Assembly (NCBI RefSeq): GCF_000192745.1
Contig: NC_015259.1
Location: 3,053,001 to 3,117,000 of the forward strand
DNA length: 64,000 bases
Origin: Polymorphum gilvum SL003B-26A1
GTDB taxonomy: Bacteria > Pseudomonadota > Alphaproteobacteria > Rhizobiales > Stappiaceae
Reading direction: 5' to 3'
A program made the translations under genes and the position numbers. How positions within the stretch are numbered: the first letter of the stretch is position 1; each line of letters starts with the position of its first letter. Below, piece by piece: positions 51,186-60,510 of this stretch. The notes beneath the pieces were generated by a model. It saw only the letters and a program-made list of their open reading frames with translations. It did no database searches and had not been told where the DNA came from.

Positions 51186-52021
51186 GCCCGGTCGTCGCCG
51201 GCGCCCTTGCCAACCGCTCCTTCGCCGCAGGCGCCGCGATCACGCTTGTCATCGCGCTCGCCGCGCTGGTCTCGCTGGCCTGGACGCCGCATCCGATCGA
51301 CGTGCTGTCGGTCGCCGACAAGCTCAAGGGCCCGAGCGCGCGCCACCTGCTTGGCACCGACCAGTACGGCCGCGACCTCCTGTCGATGCTGATGGTGGGC
51401 GCGCGCACCTCGATCGCCGTAGCGCTGATCGCGGTCGGCATCGGCCTTGCCGTCGGCGTGCCGCTGGGCCTGTGGGCGGCGGGCCGCCGCGGCCTTGCCG
51501 ACGACGTGCTGATGCGCGTCAACGACCTCGTGTTCGCCTTTCCGGCCCTGCTATCGGCGGTCATGATCACCGCGCTGCTCGGCCCCGGCGCAGTCAACGC
51601 CATTCTCGCCATCGGCATCTTCAACATTCCGGTGTTCGCCCGGGTAGCGCGCGGGGCGGCGCTGGCGCTGTCCTCGCGCGAGTTCCTGATGGCCGCGCGT
51701 GTCGCCGGCAAGAGCGGCCTGCGGATCACGCTCGAGCACGTGCTGCCGAACATCGCCAGCGTGCTCATCGTGCAGGCGACGATCCAGTTCTCGCTCGGCA
51801 TCCTCGCGGAAGCCGGCCTGTCCTACGTCGGGCTCGGCGCCCAACCGCCGCTCGCGACCTGGGGGCGGATGCTGAACGAGGCGCAGACCATGATGGCCTT
51901 CGCCCCGCAGCTCGCGCTCTATCCGGGCCTCGCCATCGTGATGACCGTCATGGGCCTCAACCTGCTCGGCGACGGCCTGCGCGACCTGACCGATCCCAAG
52001 CTGCGCCAGAGGCAGGCCTGA
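51182..52021 (+). CDS. Peptide ABC transporter permease, DppC/OppC family
   Basis: This 279-residue permease has HLLGTDQYGRDLLSMLMVGARTSIAVALIAV, the conserved DppC segment, then the EAA loop SREFLMAARVAGKSGLRITLEHVLPNI and AEAGLSYVGLGAQPPLATWGRML. It overlaps the DppB gene by 4 nt (ATGA) and the ATPase gene by one base (TGATG), so translation is coupled through the operon. Confidence 0.93.
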   Translation: MSPVVAGALANRSFAAGAAITLVIALAALVSLAWTPHPIDVLSVADKLKGPSARHLLGTDQYGRDLLSMLMVGARTSIAVALIAVGIGLAVGVPLGLWAAGRRGLADDVLMRVNDLVFAFPALLSAVMITALLGPGAVNAILAIGIFNIPVFARVARGAALALSSREFLMAARVAGKSGLRITLEHVLPNIASVLIVQATIQFSLGILAEAGLSYVGLGAQPPLATWGRMLNEAQTMMAFAPQLALYPGLAIVMTVMGLNLLGDGLRDLTDPKLRQRQA

Positions 52022-53658
52022 TGGCGTTGCTTGACCTTGACGCCGTCTGTCTGCACATCGGCGGCACGCCGATCCTCGACGGCCTGTCGCTGTCGGTCGA
52101 CCGCGGCGAGGTGGTCGGCCTGGTGGGGGAAAGCGGCTCGGGGAAGTCGATGACGGCGCTGTCCGTGCTGCGCTTGCTGCCGCACGGCGCGCGCCTGTCG
52201 GGCCGGATCCTGTTCGACGGCCGAGACATCGCCGCGCTGGACGAGGCCGCGCTGTGCGCCTTGCGCGGCAACGAGATCGGCATGGTGTTCCAGGAGCCGA
52301 TGACCGCCCTCAACCCGGTGCGGACAGTGGGCGACCAGGTCGCCGAGAGCCTGATCTGTCACGGCAAGGCCAACCGCGCCGAGGCCCGCCGCCGGGCGGC
52401 CGATCTGCTGGCGCGGGTCGGCCTGCCGGCCGAGCGCCAGTCGCCCGAGCGGTTTCCGCACCAGCTGTCCGGAGGGCAGCGCCAGCGGGTGGTCATCGCC
52501 ATGGCGATCGCCTGCGGGCCGAAGCTGCTGATCGCCGACGAGCCGACCACGGCGCTCGACGTTACCATCCAGGCCCAGATCCTGACCCTGCTGAAGGACA
52601 TCGTGCGCGCGGAGCGGATGGGCCTGCTGCTGATCAGCCACGACCTCGCCGTCGTCGCCGACATGGCCGAACGGGTGGCGATCATGAAGGATGGCGCGAT
52701 CGTCGAGACCGGACCGACCGCCGCGCTGTTCCGCACCTTCTCCCACCCCTATTCGCGCCGCCTGTTCGAGGCGTCCGGCCATGTGCCGGTCCGTGCGCCG
52801 GTCCCGGCCGCGCCGGCGACAGGCGCGGCGCAGACGCCGCTGCTTTCGGTCGAGGGGCTGGAGTGCCGCTATCCCCTGCCCCGGGACGGCCTGCTCTCGC
52901 CGCGCCGGCATCTGCGCGCCGTCGACGGCGTCTCGTTCTCGCTCGGCGCGGGCGAGAGCCTCGGCCTGGTCGGGGAATCGGGCTGCGGCAAGTCGACCCT
53001 CGCCCGTGCCCTGCTCGGCCTGCAGGCGCCGTCGCAGGGCACGATCCGCATCGGCGGGCGAGATCCCTATGCGTCGCGCGGCGCGGCGCTGAAGGCCCTG
53101 CGCAAGGACGTGCAGGTGGTGTTCCAGGATCCCTACGGCAGCTTCGACCCGCGCCACAGGATCGCCCGCACGATCGGCGAGCCGCTGCACCTGCTGCCCG
53201 CGCTGACGGCGGCCGAGCGGCGCGAGCGGGTGGCGGAGGCGCTCGTCTCCGTCGGCCTGAGCGCCCGCGACGGCGAGAAATATCCGCACGAATTCTCCGG
53301 CGGCCAGCGTCAGCGCATCGCCATCGCACGGGCCCTGGTCACCGAGCCGAAGCTGATCGTCGCCGACGAGCCGGTGTCGGCCCTCGACATGTCGATCCGG
53401 GCGCAGATCCTCGACCTGTTCGCCGACCTGCAGGCCCGCTTCGGCCTTGCCTATCTGTTCATCTCGCACGATCTCGCGGTGGTGCGGGCGATCACCGAGA
53501 AGGTGATGGTGATGAACGCCGGCCGGATCGTCGAGCGCGGGGCGACGCAGGCGATGTTCGATGCGCCCGAACACCCCTACACGCGCCTGCTGGTCGCCTC
53601 CGCGCCGGATCTGGAGGCGAGCCTGCGGCGCCGCGAGGCGCAAGAAGCAGTCCCGTAA
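52021..53658 (+). CDS. Fused peptide ABC transporter ATPase (DppD-DppF type)
   Basis: This 545-residue protein contains two complete ABC domains. The first is residues 1 to about 250: Walker [40 protein letters not shown]. The second is about 285-540: [40 protein letters not shown]. Each has the C-terminal Opp/Dpp extension ([10 protein letters not shown] and [12 protein letters not shown]). Fusion of the D and F ATPases into one chain is common in alphaproteobacterial peptide and glutathione importers. It completes the first importer. Confidence 0.93.
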   Translation: MALLDLDAVCLHIGGTPILDGLSLSVDRGEVVGLVGESGSGKSMTALSVLRLLPHGARLSGRILFDGRDIAALDEAALCALRGNEIGMVFQEPMTALNPVRTVGDQVAESLICHGKANRAEARRRAADLLARVGLPAERQSPERFPHQLSGGQRQRVVIAMAIACGPKLLIADEPTTALDVTIQAQILTLLKDIVRAERMGLLLISHDLAVVADMAERVAIMKDGAIVETGPTAALFRTFSHPYSRRLFEASGHVPVRAPVPAAPATGAAQTPLLSVEGLECRYPLPRDGLLSPRRHLRAVDGVSFSLGAGESLGLVGESGCGKSTLARALLGLQAPSQGTIRIGGRDPYASRGAALKALRKDVQVVFQDPYGSFDPRHRIARTIGEPLHLLPALTAAERRERVAEALVSVGLSARDGEKYPHEFSGGQRQRIAIARALVTEPKLIVADEPVSALDMSIRAQILDLFADLQARFGLAYLFISHDLAVVRAITEKVMVMNAGRIVERGATQAMFDAPEHPYTRLLVASAPDLEASLRRREAQEAVP

Positions 53659-53661
53659 ACG

Positions 53662-54255
53662 TCAGGCGACCGGCTTCAGCAGCCGCAGGCGCCAGGTGAC
53701 ACCCTTCTTGTCGGAGACGAGGCGGCAGTCGTCGAGGACCTGCCAGCGGGCCGGGTCGCCGGTCGCCGCCCACAGGCGGTCGATCAGGCGGTTGGCGCCG
53801 GAGTCCGGACGCGCGGGCGAATACATGGAGATGGCGATGACGCCGTCCTTGCTGAGGAACGGCACGTAGCGCTCGACCAGAGCGACCGGATCGTCGGAGA
53901 AATGCAGCACCTCGTTGAACACCACGGCGGAGAAGCGCTCGCCCGGGCGCGGCTCGAAGCTGTGCATGTCGCCGGCCACCAGCGCGGCGACGGCGGGATC
54001 GACATTCGCGATCTCGAGGGCCGCGGGCGCGATGTCCATGCCGACATAGCGCTTCAGACCCAAAGGCGCGAGGCGCTCGTAGAGCAGGCCCTCGCCGCAG
54101 CCGATGTCGAGCACCTCGGAGAGCGTGCCGGTCAGCTTCAGCCACATGCCGAGGATGCCGTAGCGCCCGCTTTCGGGCAGCGCGCGCAGGAAGGCCCAGC
54201 GGCCGGCCTCGTATTCCTCGTCCCAGCCCTCGGCGGTGGTTGCATTCCTCGACAT
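53662..54255 (-). CDS. Class I SAM-dependent methyltransferase
   Basis: This 197-residue protein has a Rossmann-like methyltransferase fold: motif I EVLDIGCGEGLLYERLAP, acidic residue in YVGMDIAPAALE, motif II VAGDMHSFEPRPGERFSAVVFNEVLHF. It resembles small type-11/12 methyltransferases of unknown substrate. It converges on the first peptide importer (stop codons 3 nt apart) and lies 65 nt after the second importer's last gene on the same strand, so it may be the final gene of that operon. Confidence 0.82.
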   Translation of the reverse strand: MSRNATTAEGWDEEYEAGRWAFLRALPESGRYGILGMWLKLTGTLSEVLDIGCGEGLLYERLAPLGLKRYVGMDIAPAALEIANVDPAVAALVAGDMHSFEPRPGERFSAVVFNEVLHFSDDPVALVERYVPFLSKDGVIAISMYSPARPDSGANRLIDRLWAATGDPARWQVLDDCRLVSDKKGVTWRLRLLKPVA

Positions 54256-54320
54256 CGTGTTGGCTCCAGGTCACTTGCAGCCGGCGCTGCGGCGCGCCGG
54301 GCTCCGGCCGCGGCCGGCGG

Positions 54321-55487
54321 TTACTTGTAGGGATCGGCGGCGTCGCGCAGGCCGTCGCCGAGGAAGTTGAAGGCCAGGACGACGACGATGATCGGCACGA
54401 TCGGCGCCATCAGCCAGGGATAGACCGTGACGACGGAGATGTTCTGCGCCTCGTTGAGCAACACGCCCCAGGACACGGACGGCCGGCGCAGGCCGAGGTT
54501 GAGGAAGGACAGCGCCGTCTCGCCGAGGATCATGCCCGGGATCGACAGCGTCGCCGAAGCGATGATGTGGCTGGTGAAGCCGGGCAGCAGGTGCCGGCGG
54601 ATGACGCGGCTGGGGCGAGCGCCCATCAGCACGGCGGCCTGGGCGTATTCCTCTTCGCGCAGGGACAGGAGCTTGGAACGCACCGCGCGCGCTAGGCCCG
54701 GCCAGTCGAGCAGGCCGAGGATGATGGTCAGGCCGAAATAGATCCACACCGGGCTCCAGGTCACCGGCAGGGCGGCCGACAGCGCCATCCACAGCGGCAG
54801 TTCGGGCAGCGAACGCATGATCTCGATCAGGCGCTGGATCAGGCTGTCGACGACGCCGCCGAAATAGCCGGCGATGCCGCCGAAGAAGAGGCCGAGAACG
54901 ATCGAGATGGCGACGCCGATGAGGCCGACGGTGAGCGACAGGCGGGCGCCGTAGACCAGGCCGGAGAACAGGTCGCGGCCGAGCCGGTCGGTGCCCAGCA
55001 GGTAGAAGGTGCCGCCCTCGGCCGGGCAAACGAGATGCACGTCGGCTCTGACCAGGCCCCAGAAGTGGTAGTCGTCGCCGCGGCAGAAGAAGCGCAGCGG
55101 CTGCACGCGCTCGCGGTCCTCGGTGTAGACCCACTGCAGCCGCTCCATGTCGACCTCGGCGGTGAGGCCGTAGACGAAGGGGCCGACGAAGGCGCCGTCG
55201 TGGAACAGGCGCAGCGTCTGCGGCGGGGCGTAGAGATGCTGGGAATCGCGCGTGTTGGCGGCGTAGGGGGCAATCACTTCGGCGAACGGAACGCACAGAT
55301 AGAACAGCAGCAGCACGATGCCGGACCACAGGGCGACCTTGTGGCGGCGGAACTTCCACCACATGATCCTCCACTGCGAGGCCTGGTAGTAGCGTTCCTG
55401 CTCAGGGGTGAGCGCCTCGCGCGATTGCGGGTTGAACGGCGCCGGATCGACGTAGTGCACGGTGTCCTTCGAGCGCAGGTCGGTCAT
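54321..55487 (-). CDS. Peptide ABC transporter permease, OppC family
   Basis: This 388-residue permease belongs to the longer OppC/YejE subgroup with an extended N-terminus and a periplasmic insert. The start shows RYYQASQWRIMWWKFRRHKVALWSGIVLLLFYL, typical of that subgroup, and then LLGTDRLGRDLFSGLVYGARLSLTVGLIGV. The EAA loop is LREEEYAQAAVLMGARPSRVIRRHLLPG. The ATG at 55487 overlaps the OppB-type gene by 4 nt. It works with the minus-strand SBP and double ATPase. Confidence 0.92.
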   Translation of the reverse strand: MTDLRSKDTVHYVDPAPFNPQSREALTPEQERYYQASQWRIMWWKFRRHKVALWSGIVLLLFYLCVPFAEVIAPYAANTRDSQHLYAPPQTLRLFHDGAFVGPFVYGLTAEVDMERLQWVYTEDRERVQPLRFFCRGDDYHFWGLVRADVHLVCPAEGGTFYLLGTDRLGRDLFSGLVYGARLSLTVGLIGVAISIVLGLFFGGIAGYFGGVVDSLIQRLIEIMRSLPELPLWMALSAALPVTWSPVWIYFGLTIILGLLDWPGLARAVRSKLLSLREEEYAQAAVLMGARPSRVIRRHLLPGFTSHIIASATLSIPGMILGETALSFLNLGLRRPSVSWGVLLNEAQNISVVTVYPWLMAPIVPIIVVVLAFNFLGDGLRDAADPYK

Positions 55488-56509
55488 GCCGCGGCCCTCC
55501 CGCCGAGACGGATGCGCGGGTCGAGGACCGCCAGAAGCAGGTCCGAGACCAGCATGCCGACCAGCGTCAGCACGGCGACGAACAGGAGGATGAAGCCGGC
55601 CAGGAACTGGTCCTGGCTCTGCAGCGCCGACAGCAGCACCGGGCCGACGGTCGGAAGGTTGAGCACCACCGAGACGATGACCGAGCCGGACACCAGCGAG
55701 GGGATCAGGTTGCCGATGTCGGCGATGAACGGGTTGAGCGCCATGCGCAGCGGATACTTTATCAAGAGGCGCCGCTCGCTCAGACCCTTGGCGCGGGCGG
55801 TGGTGACATACTGCTTGTGCAGTTCGTCGAGCAGATTGGCGCGCAGCCGCCGGATCATTGCCGCGGTGCCGGCGGTGCCGATGACGATGGTCGGCACGAT
55901 CAGGTGGGCGAGCACGGACAACGCCTTGCCGGTGCTCCACGGCTGGTCGATGTATTCCGGCGCCATCAGGCCGCCGACCGACAGGCCGAACCACTTGTTG
56001 AACAGGTAGAGCAGGATCAGGCCGAGCAGGAAGTTGGGCGTCGCCAGGCCGAGGTAGCCGAGGAAGGTGAAGCCGTAGTCGCCCCAGGAATACTGCCGCG
56101 TCGCCGAGTAGATGCCGATCGGGAAGGAGACGATGTAGACGAACAGGATGGTCGTGGCGTTGAGCACGATGGTCAGCGGCAGGGTCGGGCCGACCACCTC
56201 GCTGACCGGCTTGTCGAACTCGAACGACCAGCCCCAGTTGCCCTGCAGCAGGCCGTCGAAACCGTGCGGTCCCGGCCACAGGCCGATCCAGATCAGGTAG
56301 CGCTCGAAAAACGGTCGGTCGAGCGCGAACTCGGCGCGCAGGAACTCCAGCTTGGCGATGGCGGCCGCCTCGCCGGAACTGCGCAGGGCGGCGATCTGGT
56401 TGGAGATGTAGTCGCCGGCCGGCAGTTCGATGATCAGGAAGATGAGGAAGCTGATGACAAGCAGCGTCGGGATCATGGTGAGGATCCGGCGCAGGATGTA
56501 GGAAAGCAT
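55484..56509 (-). CDS. Peptide ABC transporter permease, OppB family
   Basis: This 341-residue permease has the standard opening MLSYILRRILTMIPTLLVISFLIFLIIELPAGDY, a periplasmic loop with LDRPFFERYLIW, and the EAA loop LDELHKQYVTTARAKGLSERRLLIKYPLRMALNP. The ATG at 56509 is chosen over a longer frame that runs back into the binding-protein gene. It lies 55 nt after that gene and overlaps the OppC gene. Confidence 0.92.
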   Translation of the reverse strand: MLSYILRRILTMIPTLLVISFLIFLIIELPAGDYISNQIAALRSSGEAAAIAKLEFLRAEFALDRPFFERYLIWIGLWPGPHGFDGLLQGNWGWSFEFDKPVSEVVGPTLPLTIVLNATTILFVYIVSFPIGIYSATRQYSWGDYGFTFLGYLGLATPNFLLGLILLYLFNKWFGLSVGGLMAPEYIDQPWSTGKALSVLAHLIVPTIVIGTAGTAAMIRRLRANLLDELHKQYVTTARAKGLSERRLLIKYPLRMALNPFIADIGNLIPSLVSGSVIVSVVLNLPTVGPVLLSALQSQDQFLAGFILLFVAVLTLVGMLVSDLLLAVLDPRIRLGGRAAA

Positions 56510-56564
56510 GCGAAGCCCCTCTTTCGCCGCTCTGCCGGCGAACCGTTGTCGTTGTCGGCGCGCG

Positions 56565-58472
56565 TCAGCCGCCGGCGCCGGCCATCCAGAATTCGTCCAT
56601 CCGGTGCAGGCCGAACTGCGCGCCCGGATCCCAGCCGTAGATGCCGACCTCCGGCACGTTCTCCACCCCCTTGACCACCACCGGCTGGCGCACCTCCGAA
56701 ACGAGGCCGATGTGGATGGTCTCGTCGGCATGGATCTGCAGGATCTCGGCCCAGATGCGTTCGCGCTCCTGCGGCGAGGCCGACGCCAGCCAGGCCCGGT
56801 AGAGTTCCATCAGCCGCTGCGCGGGCGGCCAGTCCGGCGCCTCGCCGCTGGTGCCGCCGGTCTGATGATAGTCGCCCCAGGCCGGCCAGCACAGGAAGTC
56901 GACGCTGGTCGGCGCGAAGTCGATCGGCGGCATCTCGGAGGTCGGGATGCCGTTCTCGAAGCCGGGCCAGACCGACATGACCAGGTCTCCGGAGATCGCC
57001 CGGTCGCGGATGGTGTCGCGCTGGCTCGGCTTGACGAACAGCTTGACGCCGATCTCGCGCCAGGTTTCCGCGACCAGTTCCATGGCGTCGCTCTCGGCCT
57101 GACTCTCGCCGGCGGTCTCGACGATGATCTCCAGCGGTCGACCGTCCGGCAGCAGGCGGATGCCGTCGCCGCGCCGCTCGACCAGGCCGATGTCGTCGAG
57201 CAGGGCGTTGGCCCGGTCGGGATCGTATTCGGCCCACTTGGTCCGGTACTCATCCCGGTACAGCGGACTCATGCTGAGCACGGTGTCGTTGCCGGCCTTG
57301 GCGAGGCCGAAATAGAGGACGCGGTTGATCATTTCCCGGTCAACGCCGAGCGACAGTGCATGACGGAAGCGCCGGTCGCGGAACAGTGTCCGCCAGACCG
57401 GATCCTTCACGGTCAGGTTGGGCAGGATGGAGATTTCCGCCCCCTTGGAGATCGGCCACAACAGGGTCCTGTAGCCGTGCTGGGCCTCGCCCCGCTTCAG
57501 CACCGTGATGTCGGAAAAGCTCAGGTTTCGGGCCTGCAGGTCGGCCTCGCCGGCCTGCGTCTTGGCGGCGATCAGCTTGCCGTCGGCCACCGTCATGACG
57601 ACCCTGTCGATATAGGGGAGCTGCTGGCCGGCGCTGTCGACGCGGTGGTAGTAGGGGTTGCGCAGCAGGACGAAGCGGCGATCGCTGTCGGCGGACAGGC
57701 GGACCCAGGGCTGCAGCGACGGCAACTCCGGGTTCTGCGCGTTGTACATGTCGTCCAGCTTGTTGTGCAGGGACGCCCAGCCGCGCGCCTTGACCGCCTC
57801 CGCGGCGCGGGCGATCGCCTCCGCATCGCCGTAGCGGGCGTGGAACGCCTTGAGATAGTGGGCCGGCCGATAGATGAACGGCGGGCTGGCCTTGGCGAGC
57901 TCCGGCAGGAACAGCGGGTTGGGATCCTGCCACGCATAGCGCACCGTGGTCTCGTCAAGCACCTCGAAGACCGGCGGCTTGCCGCCGGCCATCAGGAACG
58001 GCGGCAGCCCGGCGGGCGTCAGTTCCGCGTTGCTGACGACATCCTCGAAATAATAGCGGAAGTCCTCGGCGGTGAACGGATGGCCGTCGGACCAGCGGTG
58101 CCCCTTGCGCAGATGCAGGGTGAACACCCGCCCGTCCTCGACGGTGACGTCGCGCAGGATGTCGGGGACGAGTTCCAGGTCGGCCGTATAGCCGACGAGA
58201 CGGGCGTAGCCCCACACGTTGATCAGCCGCACGTCCCTCGACCGGCCGATGAGCGTGTTGAGGGTGCCGCCGTGCACGCCTGTCCTGCGGCCCTTCGACG
58301 GCAGGTCGACGATCAGCGGCTCGGCCGGCACGCGCTCGACCACCGGCGGCAGGCCGGCGAAGCCGATCTCCGCCAGCGTCGGCGTTTCCTTCACCTCGAC
58401 GGCCAAGGCCGCAGCAGCGCCCGAGCCGGCCATGGCAAGGGCAACCAGCGCAAGGACGACGAAGCGGTTCAT
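56565..58472 (-). CDS. Peptide/oligosaccharide ABC transporter binding protein (OppA family, long form)
   Basis: This 635-residue SBP_bac_5 protein has a signal peptide (residues 1-24, [20 protein letters not shown]). It is longer than standard OppA (about 520) and belongs to the subgroup paired with YejE-like permeases. The family core is VFTLHLRKGHRWSDGHPFTAEDFRYYFEDV and RFRHALSLGVDREMINRVLYFG. Relatives bind peptides, antibiotic-like compounds or oligosaccharides, so the ligand is open. It overlaps the ATPase gene by 4 nt. Confidence 0.9.
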   Translation of the reverse strand: MNRFVVLALVALAMAGSGAAAALAVEVKETPTLAEIGFAGLPPVVERVPAEPLIVDLPSKGRRTGVHGGTLNTLIGRSRDVRLINVWGYARLVGYTADLELVPDILRDVTVEDGRVFTLHLRKGHRWSDGHPFTAEDFRYYFEDVVSNAELTPAGLPPFLMAGGKPPVFEVLDETTVRYAWQDPNPLFLPELAKASPPFIYRPAHYLKAFHARYGDAEAIARAAEAVKARGWASLHNKLDDMYNAQNPELPSLQPWVRLSADSDRRFVLLRNPYYHRVDSAGQQLPYIDRVVMTVADGKLIAAKTQAGEADLQARNLSFSDITVLKRGEAQHGYRTLLWPISKGAEISILPNLTVKDPVWRTLFRDRRFRHALSLGVDREMINRVLYFGLAKAGNDTVLSMSPLYRDEYRTKWAEYDPDRANALLDDIGLVERRGDGIRLLPDGRPLEIIVETAGESQAESDAMELVAETWREIGVKLFVKPSQRDTIRDRAISGDLVMSVWPGFENGIPTSEMPPIDFAPTSVDFLCWPAWGDYHQTGGTSGEAPDWPPAQRLMELYRAWLASASPQERERIWAEILQIHADETIHIGLVSEVRQPVVVKGVENVPEVGIYGWDPGAQFGLHRMDEFWMAGAGG

Positions 58473-60355
58473 GCGGCACTCTCCTCGCGCCGGCACCCCT
58501 CGGCGAGGCCGGGCGCGCAGACGAAATGTCCGGGCGCGATCTCGACCAGCCGCGGCGCCGTCCCCTCCTCCAGGCGATAGGGCTCGGGCCAGGCGGCAGG
58601 GTCCGACGCGCGGCGCTGGCAGAGCGCGGCGAAATCGAGCGGCGCGTCCAGGTCGGGCTCGGGCACAGCCGCCAGAAGCGCCTGGGTGTAGGGATGGCGC
58701 GGGTTCGACACGACGGCGCGCGTCTCGCCGAGTTCGACCAGCCGGCCCCGACACATCACCGCGATGCGGTCGGCGATGTAGTCGACGACGGCGAGGTTGT
58801 GGCTGACGAACAGGTAGGTCAGGCCGAGGTCTCGCTTGAGGTCCTGCAGCAAGTTGAGGATCTGCGCCTGCACCGAGACGTCCAGCGCCGACGTCGGCTC
58901 GTCGCACAGGATGAATTCCGGATTGAGCGCCAGGGCCCTGGCGATGCCGATGCGCTGGCGCTGGCCGCCGGAAAAGGAATGCGGATAGCGGCGCAGGAAG
59001 CGCGGGTCGAGACCGACCAGGGTCATCAGTTCGCGCACCCGTTCGGCCTGTTCGGCCGGCGTGCCGACCCTGTGGATCTGCAGGGGCTCGCTGAGGATGT
59101 CGTTGACGGTCATGCGCGGGCTGAGCGAGGAGAACGGGTCCTGGAAGATCAGCTGCACCCGGCGGCGGTAGCCGAGCAGGTCGGCGCCCGCCAGTTGCGC
59201 CACGTCGCAGGGACCCTTGCCGCTGTCGTAGAGGATCTGGCCGCGGTCGATGTCGGTGGCGCGCAGGATCGCCTTGGCCAGGGTCGTCTTGCCGGAGCCC
59301 GATTCGCCGACGAGGCCGAGGCATTCGCCCTTGCGCACCGTCAGGTCGACCGCGTCGAGCGCCGTCATCGTGCGCGCCTTGCCGCCGAACAGGCTGCCCT
59401 TGCGGATGGCGAAGCGTTTGGTGACGCTCTTCAACTGGACCAGCGGCGCGCCCGCAGGCAGGCTGCCTGCGGGCGCGCCATCCTTCGCCGTGCGGGCGTC
59501 GACGACGATCGGCCGGATCGGCACCAGGCGCTCCGCCTTGTCCATGTTGAAACGCGGCACGGCGTTGAGCAACGCCTTGAGATAATCGTGGCGCGGGTCG
59601 GAGAACAGCTGGCGGGCGCTGCCGCGCTCCATGATGCGCCCGTGATAGATCACCACGACCTCGTCGGCCATGTTGGCGACGACGCCGAAATCGTGCGTGA
59701 TCATCAGCACGGACATCTTCAGTTCCGCCTGGACATCCTTGATCAGCTTGAGGATTTCGGCCTGGATCGTGACGTCGAGGGCGGTCGTCGGCTCGTCGGC
59801 GATCAGCAGTGCGGGATGGCAGATCATCGCCATGGCGATCATCGCGCGCTGGCGCAGGCCGCCGGACAGCTCGAACGGATAGGAATCCAGCGCCCGGTCG
59901 GGATCGGGGAACTGGACCAGGCGCAGCATGTCGCGGGTGAGTTCGCGCGCCTCGGCGGCACCGACACTTCTGTGCAGGAGCGCCGCCTCGGCGATCTGGT
60001 CGCCGATGGTGTGCAGCGGCGACAGCGAGGTCATCGGCTCCTGGAAGATGATGGCGACGCGGTTGCCGCGCAGATGGCGCATGCGGGAGCCCTTGCGGTC
60101 GAGCGCCGCGATGTCGACCGGCGGCTCACCGCCGTCCGGATCGGCCAGCAGCACCCGTCCGGAGACGATCTCCGCCGTTGGCGGCAAAAGGCCCATGACG
60201 GTCTGGGAGACGACCGTCTTGCCCGAGCCGGATTCGCCGACCAGGGCCACCGTCTTGTTCTGGGGAACGGAGAAAGAAACTCCGTCGACGGCGCGGACCG
60301 CGCCTTCGGCCGTTTTGAAATCGACGGTCAGGCCGTCGATCGTCAGGACATTCAC
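58469..60355 (-). CDS. Fused peptide ABC transporter ATPase (OppD-OppF type)
   Basis: This 628-residue protein has two ABC domains. The first (about residues 1-265) has Walker A GESGSGKT, signature [16 protein letters not shown] (Leu replaces Gln) and Walker [13 protein letters not shown]. The second (about 305-560) has [33 protein letters not shown] and [14 protein letters not shown]-terminal extension carries cysteines (CQRRASD, CAPG, CRREE). The GTG at 60355 has GGGAGG upstream and begins the first domain; the longer frame adds nothing conserved. It leads the second importer operon. Confidence 0.92.
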   Translation of the reverse strand: MNVLTIDGLTVDFKTAEGAVRAVDGVSFSVPQNKTVALVGESGSGKTVVSQTVMGLLPPTAEIVSGRVLLADPDGGEPPVDIAALDRKGSRMRHLRGNRVAIIFQEPMTSLSPLHTIGDQIAEAALLHRSVGAAEARELTRDMLRLVQFPDPDRALDSYPFELSGGLRQRAMIAMAMICHPALLIADEPTTALDVTIQAEILKLIKDVQAELKMSVLMITHDFGVVANMADEVVVIYHGRIMERGSARQLFSDPRHDYLKALLNAVPRFNMDKAERLVPIRPIVVDARTAKDGAPAGSLPAGAPLVQLKSVTKRFAIRKGSLFGGKARTMTALDAVDLTVRKGECLGLVGESGSGKTTLAKAILRATDIDRGQILYDSGKGPCDVAQLAGADLLGYRRRVQLIFQDPFSSLSPRMTVNDILSEPLQIHRVGTPAEQAERVRELMTLVGLDPRFLRRYPHSFSGGQRQRIGIARALALNPEFILCDEPTSALDVSVQAQILNLLQDLKRDLGLTYLFVSHNLAVVDYIADRIAVMCRGRLVELGETRAVVSNPRHPYTQALLAAVPEPDLDAPLDFAALCQRRASDPAAWPEPYRLEEGTAPRLVEIAPGHFVCAPGLAEGCRREESAA

Positions 60356-60510
60356 CGCTCGGTCCCTCCCCCAAGAGACAGCCTGCAGACAACGCAATAG
60401 CCCGTCGCAGCAGGTGAAGACAATTCCAAAAGTCAGGCACTTAGCAGGCGTTCATGGCGAAAGCCCGCATCTGTGATGAAGATCACACAATGGCCGGGCG
60501 ACCGCCGGGC